From Bacillus sp. DNRA2 (GTDB lineage Bacteria; Bacillota; Bacilli; Bacillales; Cytobacillaceae), in NCBI RefSeq assembly GCF_012843265.1, contig NZ_JABAIT010000006.1, forward strand, positions 62,001 to 126,000: a DNA stretch of 64,000 bases, given 5' to 3'. A program made the position numbers and the translations under genes. How positions within the stretch are numbered: position 1 is the stretch's first letter; each line of letters starts with the position of its first letter. Of the stretch, positions 25,148 through 34,733 are shown one piece after another. The notes beneath the pieces are model-generated. The model searched no databases. It worked only from the letters and a program-made list of their open reading frames with translations, and was not told the DNA's origin.

Positions 25148-26662
25148 ATGAATATGGACAATTTCTTATCCATCTTAGTTTTCTCCCCATTACTTGGTAT
25201 TTTGGTTTTAGCTTTTGTTCCGAAAACGAAAGAGGACACGATTAAGCTGATCGGCTTTATCGCTACACTTCCAGCTGCAGTATTCTCGCTCGTAGCCTTC
25301 ATTCAATATTTGAATGGAGCTAATCTGACGCTGTTAGCGGAAAAAGTCAAATGGGTACAATTCGGACGTTTCGATGAGAAATACCTATTTGCGGTTGACT
25401 ATGAGCTTGGTGTCGATGAATTCTCACTTATTATGGTTGTGTTAACTTCCGTAGTTGCAATGCTTGCAGCGATTGCCTCCATTCATATTAAGAAGGAATG
25501 GAAGGGTTACTTCATGCTGTTTTTACTGCTAGAAGTAGGAATGCTTGGCGTGTTTACCGCCCAAAACTTGATTTTATTCTTTATTTTCTTCGAGGTAACC
25601 TTAGTGCCAATGTTCTTCCTCATTGGAAAATGGGGCTATTTTGACAAAGAAAAAGCAGCCTACAACTTCTTGATTTATAACGGTTTAGGCTCAGCGATAT
25701 TATTAATTGTAATCATGATTTTGTTCGCTCGCACAGGAACATCAAATATCGAAGCATTGAAGTACTTCATGAACAATGATGGAGTCGAGCTGATTGCACC
25801 GATTTCCGATTCAGCGAAGTTCGGAATGCTGGTAGCGTTGCTGGTTGCGTTTGGCGTTAAGCTGCCAATCTTCCCGCTGCACACTTGGATGCTGAAGGTT
25901 CACGTTGAAGCGCCGCCTTCAATCGTTATGATTCACTCCGGTATTCTTTTGAAAATTGGGGCATTCGGTATCATTCGCTTCGGGATGGGAATTTTCCCTG
26001 AGCAATTTAAAGAGGTGGCAGTGGTCCTAGCCGTGCTTGGCGTTGTCAACCTTCTGTATGGTGCATTCTTGGCCTTCATTCAATCAGATTTCAAAATGGT
26101 GCTTGCATACTCATCAATTTCGCATATGGGTATTGTGTTAATCGGTTTAGCAGCACTTAATGAAGCCGGTATTCAAGGGGCAATTTTCCAAGTTGTCTCG
26201 CACGGATTAATTTCAGCATTATTGTTCTTCCTAGTTGGTGTGATGTATGAAAGAACGCATACAACAGTCATCACTAATTTAGGCGGACTTGCAAAAGGGA
26301 TGCCGCTGACAGCAGGATTTTTACTAGCTGGAGCAATGGCATCGCTTGGCTTACCAGGTATGTCCGGATTCGTCAGCGAATTCATGGCCTTCATGGGCTT
26401 GTTTAAAGAAATGCCAGTTCTTGCAGCAGTCGGAACGCTCGGCATTATCATGACAGCAGTTTACTTACTGCGTGCCGTTCTCGGAATGACATTTGGAAAA
26501 GCAGAGCGAGATTTCGCAGGGCTTTCTGATTTGCGCGCAGTGGAGATGATTCCAGTCTTAACGTTAATGGGTCTAATCGTCTTAATCGGTGTTTATCCAA
26601 CCATATTAAGCGAACCACTCTCGTCGACAATTGAAACAATCATGCAAGGAATAGGGGGGTGA
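25148..26662 (+). CDS. nuoM: NADH-quinone oxidoreductase subunit M
   Basis: Second antiporter-like subunit, 504 residues, about 14 helices. Conserved FEVTLVPMFFLIGKWG, HTWMLKVHVEAPPS and SISHMGIVLIGL. Starts immediately after the nuoL stop. Confidence 0.96.
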   Translation: MNMDNFLSILVFSPLLGILVLAFVPKTKEDTIKLIGFIATLPAAVFSLVAFIQYLNGANLTLLAEKVKWVQFGRFDEKYLFAVDYELGVDEFSLIMVVLTSVVAMLAAIASIHIKKEWKGYFMLFLLLEVGMLGVFTAQNLILFFIFFEVTLVPMFFLIGKWGYFDKEKAAYNFLIYNGLGSAILLIVIMILFARTGTSNIEALKYFMNNDGVELIAPISDSAKFGMLVALLVAFGVKLPIFPLHTWMLKVHVEAPPSIVMIHSGILLKIGAFGIIRFGMGIFPEQFKEVAVVLAVLGVVNLLYGAFLAFIQSDFKMVLAYSSISHMGIVLIGLAALNEAGIQGAIFQVVSHGLISALLFFLVGVMYERTHTTVITNLGGLAKGMPLTAGFLLAGAMASLGLPGMSGFVSEFMAFMGLFKEMPVLAAVGTLGIIMTAVYLLRAVLGMTFGKAERDFAGLSDLRAVEMIPVLTLMGLIVLIGVYPTILSEPLSSTIETIMQGIGG

Positions 26663-26668
26663 TGAAGG

Positions 26669-28192
26669 ATGGATCTAGATACACTATTATCGTTTGAATG
26701 GAGAATCATGGCTCCTGAATTCATTATCCTGATTGTGGCAACCATCATGTCCTTACTTGATTTGTTCATGCCAAAATCGGTCGACCGCCGCTATCTTGGT
26801 TGGCTTGGTGTCGCTGGTATTTTACTAGCAATGGTTTCATTAGCTGGCTTATTCCAGCTTGATGTCACCTCGATTTTATATGATACGTTCCGTCTTGATT
26901 CATTTGCTAAGGCGTTTAAGCTGTTAATGCTTGGCGGTGCGGCATTAGTGTTAATTTTAGCAATCAGTGATGATACAAAAGAGGGACTAGAAGAGTATCG
27001 CGGTGAGTATTTCTACTTATTCCTAACGGCGCTGTTAGGTGCGATGATCATGTCGTCAAGCGGTGACATCATTACGATGTTCGTTGGTTTGGAATTGCTG
27101 TCGATTTCTTCTTATATCCTTGCTGGTATGAAAAAGAAAAACTTACATTCCAACGAATCAGCAATGAAATACGTTGTAAACGGAAGTATTGCAACGGCGA
27201 TCACGATGTTTGGTTTGAGCTACGTGTATGGCTTAACTGGCTCAACCAATTTAATGCAGGTGGCAGGAGCAGTTCAGGCTGTCGCAGATACGCAAATAGT
27301 CTATTTGCTTGGACTAGCATTCTTCATCGTCTTCGTCGGCTTGTCGTTCAAGTTAGCAACAGCACCGTTCCATATGTGGGCTCCGGACGTTTACCAAGGG
27401 GCACCAACACCGGTAACCGCGTTCTTGAGTGTTGTTTCGAAAACTGCCGGCTTTGTGCTGATGGCTCGGATGTTCTTATTCATATTTATCCGCATCCCAA
27501 CGAGTGGTGCAGGCTCTATGCCAATTTTCTATCAACTTCAAGATTACATTGCGTTTTTAGCTGGCGTAACGATGGTAATCGGAAACGTTGTCGCACTACG
27601 TCAACGCAATGTTAAACGATTGTTTGCTTACTCAAGTATTGCTCACGCTGGATATTTATTGGTATGCTTCGTGACCTTACAATTTATGTTTAATACATTA
27701 TGGTACTATTTAGCAGCATATTTATTTATGAACTTAGCTTCATTTGCAATTATTGGTATCGTAACTCGTGGTCAAGATTCAGAAGACATTAAGCATTTTG
27801 CCGGTTTATACCGCCGTTCACCGCTCTTGGCTGTGGCGATGGGAATCTCGATTTTATCGTTGGCTGGTTTCCCTGGTACAGCAGGATTTATCGGAAAGCT
27901 CAACATTTTCATGGGCGCCTTGGTTGATGATCCCGCCCATTATGTATTGGCTTCGATTATGATTGCCGCAACGGTCGTATCGTATGTGTACTACTTCGGC
28001 ATCATGACGCAAATGTTCTTCCGTCCGGCTGAAGGCGGAGTACATGCTCCGAAGCTTAAAATTCCGGTAGGCGTAGCCGTTGTGATCGTTATCTGTGTGA
28101 TTGGAACATTGGTGTTAGGGGTAGCGCCAGACACAGCTTATGAATTCATTGATACTCAGTTCAAAAATTTTGCTGATTTCTTTCAGCAATAA
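26669..28192 (+). CDS. nuoN: NADH-quinone oxidoreductase subunit N
   Basis: Third antiporter-like subunit, 507 residues. Conserved GLELLSISSYILAGM, MWAPDVYQGAPTPVTAFLS and SIAHAGYLL. It is the last gene of the operon; no nuoE, nuoF or nuoG is present in the operon or elsewhere in the window. Confidence 0.96.
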   Translation: MDLDTLLSFEWRIMAPEFIILIVATIMSLLDLFMPKSVDRRYLGWLGVAGILLAMVSLAGLFQLDVTSILYDTFRLDSFAKAFKLLMLGGAALVLILAISDDTKEGLEEYRGEYFYLFLTALLGAMIMSSSGDIITMFVGLELLSISSYILAGMKKKNLHSNESAMKYVVNGSIATAITMFGLSYVYGLTGSTNLMQVAGAVQAVADTQIVYLLGLAFFIVFVGLSFKLATAPFHMWAPDVYQGAPTPVTAFLSVVSKTAGFVLMARMFLFIFIRIPTSGAGSMPIFYQLQDYIAFLAGVTMVIGNVVALRQRNVKRLFAYSSIAHAGYLLVCFVTLQFMFNTLWYYLAAYLFMNLASFAIIGIVTRGQDSEDIKHFAGLYRRSPLLAVAMGISILSLAGFPGTAGFIGKLNIFMGALVDDPAHYVLASIMIAATVVSYVYYFGIMTQMFFRPAEGGVHAPKLKIPVGVAVVIVICVIGTLVLGVAPDTAYEFIDTQFKNFADFFQQ

Positions 28193-28318
28193 TTATCACT
28201 TCAACTTGGACAAAAAAATGGAAACATTGCCGAATTTAGGGTAAAATTAAATTGCGAACAAAGTTTATTAAATTTCTTGGGATAGAATTTTCACGGATTC
28301 AATTAAAAGGGGTTTAAA

Positions 28319-28352
28319 AGAAAGGAGCGTACGGTTGCTCCTTTCTTTTTTT
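28319..28352 (+). terminator. Terminator of the nuo operon
   Basis: AGAAAGGAGC pairs with GCTCCTTTCT around an 8-nt loop, followed by a T run. Confidence 0.92.
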
Positions 28353-28448
28353 GTGCACTGTAAATGTTGACCCGAATTTTCCATACATAATATGTGCCTC
28401 CCTTCAAAAACTAGAATGGATTCTTATCTTAAAGGGAGTGTGTGCGAT

Positions 28449-28631
28449 ATGGACGCAAATAGAGTGAGACAAATCCTTTCATCCTCAGCCGAAATTGATG
28501 TAAAATATAATGGGGTGTCCGTTTGGATTGATTCAATAAATGAAGACGGCAGAACAGCAACCGTTCATTTAAGAGACCCAGGACTCGAACAACAATCAAC
28601 AGTCGAAATCCGAGAGTTAATTGAAGAATAA
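28449..28631 (+). CDS. Small acid-soluble spore protein, H type
   Basis: 60 residues, matching the SspH family ([31 protein letters not shown], acidic C-terminus). These minor SASPs accumulate in the forespore core. ATG 28449 has AAAGGGAG upstream. A CATACAT-type -10 (28382-28388) with TGTAAA 17 bp upstream could be a weak sigma-G promoter. It has its own terminator. Confidence 0.85.
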   Translation: MDANRVRQILSSSAEIDVKYNGVSVWIDSINEDGRTATVHLRDPGLEQQSTVEIRELIEE

Positions 28632-28643
28632 AATCAACATAAG

Positions 28644-28674
28644 AAAACCACCTTCAAAAGCTAAGGTGGTTTTG
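28644..28674 (+). terminator. Terminator of the SspH-type gene
   Basis: AAAACCACCTT pairs with AAGGTGGTTTT, 8-nt loop; the T run is part of the stem, so it may work in both directions. Confidence 0.85.
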
Positions 28675-28713
28675 TCCGTTTAATTGTATTATTACTTGTA
28701 GATAAATTTTGCA

Positions 28714-28844
28714 GTTGATTGGAGCGGAAGGCACGAAGACTCCTGCGGGAGTAGCGGGACAGGTGAGACCCCACAGGCGCTAAAGCGCCGAGGAGGCTCA
28801 CCGCCCGCCCCGCGGAAAGCGAAGTGCCTGGAGCGGAAATCAAC
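28714..28844. repeat. 131-bp structured intergenic repeat (GTTGATT ends)
   Basis: Ends GTTGATT / AATCAAC are inverted, with a second pair of arms GGCAC / GTGCC, and GGAGCGGA occurs inside both ends. The interior is GC-rich and self-complementary (GGCGCTAAAGCGCC, GGTGAG/CTCACC). I recognise this as a repeat widespread in Bacillus genomes; its function is not established. A shortened copy lies at 188-223. Confidence 0.8.
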
Positions 28845-28942
28845 ATTCAAACCATTCCATAAAAAATGAAACTTTTTCACAACTCGCTCGTCTATAACTA
28901 TCAAGGGTAAGCGGAGAAAGAAAGAAGGGAGAGGTCAACAAA

Positions 28943-29176
28943 ATGATTACCGACATGGGACAGCAAGCACTGCTCAGTATCATCTCGCATCTGGTCTTTA
29001 TTGGTTTAGCATGGTGGGCTGTCCAAGCACTGCAAATCGAAAAGGTCATCAAAAAAAATCACGTCATCCAAGCTAGAGTGCTATATATAATATTATCGAT
29101 TGTTCTCGGTTCTACAGTTAGTAATTTTTTCCTAGACTATCTACTTTGGTCACAGCAACTTCCATTAATGTTCTAA
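28943..29176 (+). CDS. ywzB: DUF1146 membrane protein (YwzB-like)
   Basis: 77 residues with two transmembrane helices (about 10-28 and 48-68) and the motif ALQIEKVIKKNHVIQARVLY typical of DUF1146. Function unknown. ywzB lies next to ywmB and murAA in B. subtilis, supporting the name. GGGAGAGG upstream. Confidence 0.82.
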   Translation: MITDMGQQALLSIISHLVFIGLAWWAVQALQIEKVIKKNHVIQARVLYIILSIVLGSTVSNFFLDYLLWSQQLPLMF

Positions 29177-29556
29177 TACTTTGAATGGAAATACGTCGAA
29201 AATAAAGAGGAAGTGAACATTTGCAATGTTTTTACCATCGATACAGCGATTTGGTAAAAATATAGGTCTTCCTACATGTTCCCAAACGTAAACTTATTCA
29301 GTACAATTCATGGTGGTGTTGTTTATTTACATAAGAATCGAAACAACATAACAGCTTGATTTTACAATAAAAAAGCTAAGCATAAACGCCAAAAAAGAGT
29401 TTCATTGATCAAACAAGGTCATAACAAAAGACAGGCTTTATTTTACAAAAAAAGGTAGTCGAACACCTGCAGAACGGATTGTCAAAAAGTGACGACAATT
29501 CCCAAGTATGCAAGCTCCTCTTCAGGTAACAATGTAAGTAAGGAGAGGAGTTCGAA

Positions 29557-30327
29557 ATGAAACAACATATAAATAAAGTGGTAATTTTAGTCATTATTAG
29601 TATTATCCTTGTGCAATTCGGGAATCGTCCGACTGAAGCAACTAAATCATCGAATTCTAACGCACCGGAAGCCAGTGATTTGATTACTTTAGCGGAACGT
29701 TTACAAGGCGAAAACATTGAAATCGCCGAATGGTCCATTCATGCAAGAGAAAAATTAACTAGCGTTAAAAATTCGAAGGATGTAGAAAATTACATTAAGA
29801 GCTTAAGGGAACAATTTCCAACATGGGACTGGACTGAAGCAAGCGATAAGGCTCATTGGGAGGCCACGGCTAAATCCCCAGACCATTCCACACTCCAAGA
29901 AAGTGTCAAAATTGTTTCGACCCACACAAAACAAAGCACCCAGGCGTATGTTATTTACGAGTTGAAAGGTCCGGTCTGGACAAAGCATACGGTAAATTAT
30001 TTAAATACTGGGTTACCTTCGACATTTTCTAACATTTTTCGCAACAAACCGCAAATTTTCTCTTGTGTCAAGGCGGAAATAGATGATAAGATGGTATCGA
30101 CTTTGTCGCTGACAAAAGATGGTTTACTAAAAGCATTTAATGCGAATGAAATAGAATCACTATCTGAAAGCTCATTTATTTCTGTAACGGCAGCTTCGCC
30201 TTTATTCGCCGAATCGCTAAAAAGAAACCAGGAAAGCATCAACTTACAATTGGCGCTGCGAACACAAGGAATGGGCACAAAGACGACCCTTGTTGTTGGC
30301 ACACCGATCATTACGATTGAATATTAA
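29557..30327 (+). CDS. ywmB: YwmB-family secreted protein
   Basis: 256 residues; N-terminal signal or anchor (about 7-22) then a soluble extracytoplasmic domain. Family match is to YwmB (DUF1779/TATA-box-binding-like fold), supported by the tail MGTKTTLVVGTPIITIEY and position directly before murA. Function unknown. AGGAGAGG upstream. The 380 bp before it (29177-29556) contains only A/T-rich sequence with no gene I can support. Confidence 0.82.
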   Translation: MKQHINKVVILVIISIILVQFGNRPTEATKSSNSNAPEASDLITLAERLQGENIEIAEWSIHAREKLTSVKNSKDVENYIKSLREQFPTWDWTEASDKAHWEATAKSPDHSTLQESVKIVSTHTKQSTQAYVIYELKGPVWTKHTVNYLNTGLPSTFSNIFRNKPQIFSCVKAEIDDKMVSTLSLTKDGLLKAFNANEIESLSESSFISVTAASPLFAESLKRNQESINLQLALRTQGMGTKTTLVVGTPIITIEY

Positions 30328-30360
30328 TATAGAGAATATGGACGCGGAGGGGAATACACT

Positions 30361-31671
30361 TTGGAAAAAATCATCGTCCGCGGCGGAAATAGGCTTAGCG
30401 GTACCGTTAAAGTTGAAGGGGCAAAAAATGCCGTTTTGCCTGTGCTCGCTGCAACATTATTAGCAAGTGACGGAAAAAGCGTAATTCGTGATGTACCAGC
30501 TCTCTCCGATGTATACACGATCAATGAAGTGCTACGTTTCTTAAATGCCGGAGTGGAGTTTAACAATAATTTAGTAACTGTAGATGCCTCAAAACCATTA
30601 AAGGATGAAGCGCCATTCGAATACGTTCGTAAAATGCGTGCATCTGTATTAGTGATGGGTTCATTATTGGCACGAAATGGCCGTGCGCGGGTCGCTCTTC
30701 CTGGCGGCTGTGCGATTGGCTCACGTCCAATTGACCAACATCTTAAAGGTTTTGAAGCAATGGGAGCAGAAGTAAAGGTTGGCAACGGCTTTATCGAGGC
30801 CGAAGTAAAGGATCGCCTTAAAGGTGCGAAAATATATCTTGATTTTCCAAGCGTTGGTGCAACGGAAAATATCATGATGGCCGCATCGCTTGCTCTTGGC
30901 ACAACAGTGATCGAGAACGCAGCGAAGGAGCCAGAAATCGTTGATTTAGCTAATTTCCTAAATGCAATGGGCGCGAAGGTTCGTGGCGCTGGTACTGGCA
31001 CAATCAGAATCGAGGGTGTTGACATCCTGTTCGGTGCAGATCATACCATCATTCCTGACCGAGTTGAGGCAGGAACATTTATGGTAGCTGCCGCAATTAC
31101 AGGTGGTAACGTGCTTGTGCAAGGTGCAGTTCCAGAGCACTTAACATCGCTTATTGCCAAAATGGAAGAGATGGGCGTGGAGATCATTGAGGAGAACGAT
31201 GGTGTTCGCGTGATTGGCCCAGACCTATTAAAACCAGTGGATATTAAAACCATGCCGCACCCAGGCTTCCCAACAGATATGCAATCACAAATGATGGCAT
31301 TATTGTTGCGGGCGCGCGGTACGAGCATGATTACCGAAACAGTATTTGAAAACCGCTTCATGCACGTTGAAGAATTCCGTCGCATGAATGCTGACATCAA
31401 AATCGAAGGTCGTTCAGTAATCATGAATGGTCCATCTAATTTGCAAGGCGCAGAAGTTGCGGCAACTGATTTGCGTGCTGCTGCATCATTGATTCTAACT
31501 GGTCTTGTTGCAGATGGCATGACACGCGTGACTGAGTTGAAACACTTAGACCGCGGCTACGTGGACTTCCACGAGAAGCTTCGTCTTTTAGGTGCCGATA
31601 TCGAGCGCGTCAGAGAAGAAGAAGTCAGCTTAATTCATGAAACTAAGATTGTTTCAGACTTAAATGCGTAA
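30361..31671 (+). CDS. murA: UDP-N-acetylglucosamine 1-carboxyvinyltransferase
   Basis: First committed enzyme of peptidoglycan synthesis, adding enolpyruvate from PEP to UDP-GlcNAc. 436 residues; catalytic Cys117 in [16 protein letters not shown] is present, so the fosfomycin target Cys is intact. TTG 30361 with GGAGGGGA upstream gives the expected [14 protein letters not shown]. Position beside ywmB and spoIID corresponds to murAA of B. subtilis. Confidence 0.97.
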   Translation: MEKIIVRGGNRLSGTVKVEGAKNAVLPVLAATLLASDGKSVIRDVPALSDVYTINEVLRFLNAGVEFNNNLVTVDASKPLKDEAPFEYVRKMRASVLVMGSLLARNGRARVALPGGCAIGSRPIDQHLKGFEAMGAEVKVGNGFIEAEVKDRLKGAKIYLDFPSVGATENIMMAASLALGTTVIENAAKEPEIVDLANFLNAMGAKVRGAGTGTIRIEGVDILFGADHTIIPDRVEAGTFMVAAAITGGNVLVQGAVPEHLTSLIAKMEEMGVEIIEENDGVRVIGPDLLKPVDIKTMPHPGFPTDMQSQMMALLLRARGTSMITETVFENRFMHVEEFRRMNADIKIEGRSVIMNGPSNLQGAEVAATDLRAAASLILTGLVADGMTRVTELKHLDRGYVDFHEKLRLLGADIERVREEEVSLIHETKIVSDLNA

Positions 31672-31717
31672 TTTTTTGCTTTTAGCTTTTTGTAAAATAA
31701 ATATTGTATGGATGACG

Positions 31718-31756
31718 ACCGAAGTTTGAGTTATGCTCAGGCTTCGGTTTTTGTGT
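31718..31756 (+). terminator. Terminator of murA
   Basis: ACCGAAG...CTTCGGT with inner GAG/CTC pairing, followed by TTTTTG. Confidence 0.85.
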
Positions 31757-31836
31757 TTGTTGAAAAGCGCCGAAGCCTTGATAATTAGCTATAATAAGAT
31801 TGATTGAATTCTTTTGGAAAGGCAGGATGCGTAAAT

Positions 31837-32361
31837 ATGGACCACCAGAAATATAATCAATTTTCCCCACCAACTCGTCCGAAACTTGATATTCCAGTTA
31901 CCCCACTACAAAAGCTTAGTACAATCATTTCATTGCTGCTTCTTGTTGGTAATATCGTGTACATCATAATAGAGTGGCCAGATTTGCCAGAAAAATTCCC
32001 CGGACATTTTAACGCCGCTGGTGAAGTAGACCGCTGGGGCAGCAAAACTGAAGTTTGGATACTGCCCATCATGGGCATAGTGCTGTGGCTGCCGCTGACC
32101 ATTCTTGAGAAGTATCCACATATTTACAATTATATTAATTTCACTGAGCAAAATGCGGAAAACCAATATAAATATGCTCGGTCACTGTTGAGTTTCCTGA
32201 AATTTTTCTTAGCCTGCTCCTTTTGTTACCTCAGTGTCCAAAGCATTCAAATTGCAAAGGGAAGTGAGTTTGGACTTGGGGTGTGGGAATTGCCCATTTT
32301 TTTCGGTGTGATCTTTAGTTCTATTGTCATTTACCTCATCAAAGTCATCCGACTCAAATAG
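31837..32361 (+). CDS. DUF1648-domain membrane protein
   Basis: 174 residues with about four hydrophobic helices. The motif WPDLPEKFPGHFNAAGEVDRWG between helices 1 and 2 is the DUF1648 signature, also found in SdpI-type immunity proteins. Function here unknown. ATG 31837 is chosen, with AGGCAGGA upstream; the frame is open back to 31804. Confidence 0.8.
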   Translation: MDHQKYNQFSPPTRPKLDIPVTPLQKLSTIISLLLLVGNIVYIIIEWPDLPEKFPGHFNAAGEVDRWGSKTEVWILPIMGIVLWLPLTILEKYPHIYNYINFTEQNAENQYKYARSLLSFLKFFLACSFCYLSVQSIQIAKGSEFGLGVWELPIFFGVIFSSIVIYLIKVIRLK

Positions 32362-32421
32362 CCGATTTTTGTCATAAAAGCCTGTCTGCAACCATAAGAT
32401 TGAATGAAACGACGCGGTAAT

Positions 32422-32475
32422 GGGGGACAGTCCCCCACTGCTGTGCTGCGCTACTGCGCCGGGGGACAGTCCCCC
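32422..32475. repeat. Two copies of the GGGGGACAGTCCCCC palindrome
   Basis: Perfect cores at 32422-32436 and 32461-32475, 39 bp apart, between the DUF1648 gene and spoIID. Confidence 0.9.
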
Positions 32476-32543
32476 GATACTGCAACGCGTTAAAGATAAG
32501 CAGGGCCACCGCTGGCGTTACCTTTTCTTATGGAGGCTCAGAC

Positions 32544-33605
32544 ATGACAAAAGTCAAACTTTACATCGTAGTCACGGCTTTGTTAATTGTAGTAACACTC
32601 CTCGTACCGACCATACTAGTGCTTCCTTTTAATGAGGACCAGGCAAGCGGAAAACTCGGCGAAAAGCAACCCAACGGACAGAATCAAGCTCAAAACCCAA
32701 CTGAAAGCAGTCAGGCTGTAGCAGGCCAACAACAACCAACTGATTACGGGGTCGAGGTAGCGGTGTATCGGACCGCTTCTCAGGCAATGGAAAGGCTCCC
32801 GCTTGAGGAATACGTAATTGGCGTCGTTGCTGCTGAAATGCCGGCAGACTTCGAAATTGAGGCCCTGAAAGCTCAGGCGCTAACGGCACGGACCTACATC
32901 GTCAAGCAAATGCTCACCCAAAATCGGGTTGGTCTTCCCGATGGTGCAGACACCGCCGATACAGAGCTCCACCAGGTTTACAAAAACGACACCGAGCTCA
33001 GAAACTTATGGAAGTCCGATTATAGCTGGAAAATCAAAAAAATTAAGGAAGCTGTCGCCCAAACAGCCGGTCAAATTATCACGTATAATGGCGAGCCAAT
33101 CACCGCCACATTTTTCTCAACGAGCAATGGCTATACCGAAAACTCAGAGGATTACTGGTCTAATTCCTTCCCATACTTGCGCAGCGTCGAAAGTCCGTGG
33201 GATAAGCAATCTCCAAAATTCTCTGATCAAAAAATCTTTACCATTTCAGTATTTGAAGCAAAGCTCGGTGTAAAATTAGCCAGCAAAGACTCCGTTGGGA
33301 CGATTATCGAGAGAACTGACGGTAAGCGCGTCGCAAAAGTCAAAATTAATGGCAAAACCTTAACGGGAAAAGAAATCAGAGAGAAGCTTGGCTTGAAGTC
33401 CACTGATTTCACCTGGACCGTCAAAGGGGATAACATCGTCATTAATACAAAAGGTTACGGCCACGGTGTCGGAATGAGCCAATACGGTGCTAACGGCATG
33501 GCCACCTCCGGTAAAACCTACCAAGAAATTGTAAAACACTATTATCAAGGTGTTGAGGTTGCGGCCTCAGACACCATGCTTGCCCAAATCACCGCCAAGA
33601 AATAG
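32544..33605 (+). CDS. spoIID: Stage II sporulation protein D, lytic transglycosylase
   Basis: Mother-cell peptidoglycan hydrolase that works with SpoIIP and SpoIIM to drive engulfment. 353 residues: N-terminal membrane anchor (about 6-28), a variable Gln/Asn-rich linker, then the SpoIID domain with catalytic Glu in VVAAEMPADFEIEALKAQAL and the C-terminal GHGVGMSQYGANGMA. ATG 32544 has GGAGG upstream. It has its own terminator, and the palindromes upstream separate it from the previous gene. Confidence 0.95.
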   Translation: MTKVKLYIVVTALLIVVTLLVPTILVLPFNEDQASGKLGEKQPNGQNQAQNPTESSQAVAGQQQPTDYGVEVAVYRTASQAMERLPLEEYVIGVVAAEMPADFEIEALKAQALTARTYIVKQMLTQNRVGLPDGADTADTELHQVYKNDTELRNLWKSDYSWKIKKIKEAVAQTAGQIITYNGEPITATFFSTSNGYTENSEDYWSNSFPYLRSVESPWDKQSPKFSDQKIFTISVFEAKLGVKLASKDSVGTIIERTDGKRVAKVKINGKTLTGKEIREKLGLKSTDFTWTVKGDNIVINTKGYGHGVGMSQYGANGMATSGKTYQEIVKHYYQGVEVAASDTMLAQITAKK

Positions 33606-33643
33606 AAAAAGCAGTCGCTGCATAGCCCAGCGACTGCTTTTTG
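33606..33643 (+). terminator. Terminator of spoIID
   Basis: AAAAAGCAGTCGCTG pairs with CAGCGACTGCTTTTT, 7-nt loop. Confidence 0.95.
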
Positions 33644-33707
33644 TTTATTTTGTTGATTTTTGGTAAAAGAAAAATGGTCATTCGTCTTGCCAGGTGTTAG
33701 TAACTTT

Positions 33708-34066
33708 CATAAGTCCAAAACTAGATTTGGAAATGCTGGAAATGGACTTATGAAGTGTTCATAAGACCAAAACTACACTCAGGAGCACCGGAAGTGTCCT
33801 TATGAAGGTTTCATAAGACCAAAATCCCATTCAGAAATGCCAAAAGTGACCTTATGAAGGGCTCATAAGACCAAAACCACATCCAAAAATGCCGAAAATG
33901 TCCTTATGAAGGTTTCATAAGACCAAAACTACACTCAGAAATGCCGAAAATGGACTTATGAAGTGTTCATAAGACCAAAACTACACTCAGGAGAGCCGGG
34001 AATGTCCTTATGAAGTGTTCATAAGACCAAAACTACACTCAGAAATGCCGAAAATGTCCTTATGAA
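33708..34066. repeat. Array of seven 52-bp units, keyword CATAAG/CTTATG
   Basis: CATAAG begins at 33708, 33760, 33812, 33864, 33916, 33968 and 34020, always 52 bp apart. Each unit closes with CCTTATGAA or GACTTATGAA, so adjacent units form short-loop hairpins (TTATGAA-3 nt-TTCATAA). It lies between the convergent spoIID and VanZ-like genes. Confidence 0.95.
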
Positions 34067-34084
34067 ATAAGGATAAACCACAAC

Positions 34085-34594
34085 CTAGCCTCGAACCCGA
34101 ACAAACATCCCCTCAAACCCCTTCAGAACTTTACGTAACCTCACGAACCGCGTGCCATCACCAAAATATGCCACCCGAACCAAATACAAACTCACTAGCA
34201 CCCCTGTCCAATCCTTCACAGCATCAATCACCGTCGCTGAGCGGTACGGTACGAACGACTGATGAATCTCATCAACAATCCCGTACGCCCCCGCCACAAT
34301 CGCTAAAATCAGGCTCACCCTCGCTGTAAACGAAACTCGCTGCCTGGTTTTCGCACCTGTACCCGAACCGGTACCAGCACCTTCACCCTCATCAGCACCC
34401 AAAGTCAACCATGCCGCCACAAACAACCAAAACAAAATTGCAAATTCCACTAAATGCAAAGACTCCTTAATAAATCGATCCACACTCAGAATCGGCAGCT
34501 CCACCACCGCATTACTAGGCATGCTCGACATAACCCACACCGCCACCATATAAGCAAACGGCAAAATCCGAAAAATCCACTTCACAAAAAACAT
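34085..34594 (-). CDS. VanZ-like family protein
   Basis: 169 residues with four or five membrane helices. VanZ-family features: HLVEFAILFWLF and DEIHQSFVPYRSATVIDAVKDW. VanZ itself gives low-level teicoplanin resistance; the role of chromosomal homologues is unknown. It is convergent with spoIID across the 52-bp array, and its upstream region is shared with spoIIQ. Confidence 0.85.
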   Translation of the reverse strand: MFFVKWIFRILPFAYMVAVWVMSSMPSNAVVELPILSVDRFIKESLHLVEFAILFWLFVAAWLTLGADEGEGAGTGSGTGAKTRQRVSFTARVSLILAIVAGAYGIVDEIHQSFVPYRSATVIDAVKDWTGVLVSLYLVRVAYFGDGTRFVRLRKVLKGFEGMFVRVRG

Positions 34595-34647
34595 CCCAAA
34601 TACTCCTTGAAAAAATATTTACATTCCATGTATAAAACCCACATCTG

Positions 34648-34714
34648 TGTCGAAAAATAAGACCAAAAAATTTTTTTAAGCAAATGTATATTATTCTCGC
34701 ATTGTGTTCACAAT
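34648..34714 (+). promoter_or_regulatory. Candidate 0A box and sigma-F promoter of spoIIQ
   Basis: TGTCGAA (34648-34654) matches the Spo0A box. GTATA (34686-34690), a 15-bp spacer and GTTCACAAT (34706-34714) match sigma-F (GYATA / GGnnAnAnT) except one base. The leader before the ribosome binding site would be very short. Confidence 0.5.
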
Positions 34715-34733
34715 GATTGCAGAGGTGATGAAA

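Noticed and set aside
30324-31025. 233-aa minus-strand frame
   Set aside because: Antisense to murA, which has an intact active site and expected length.
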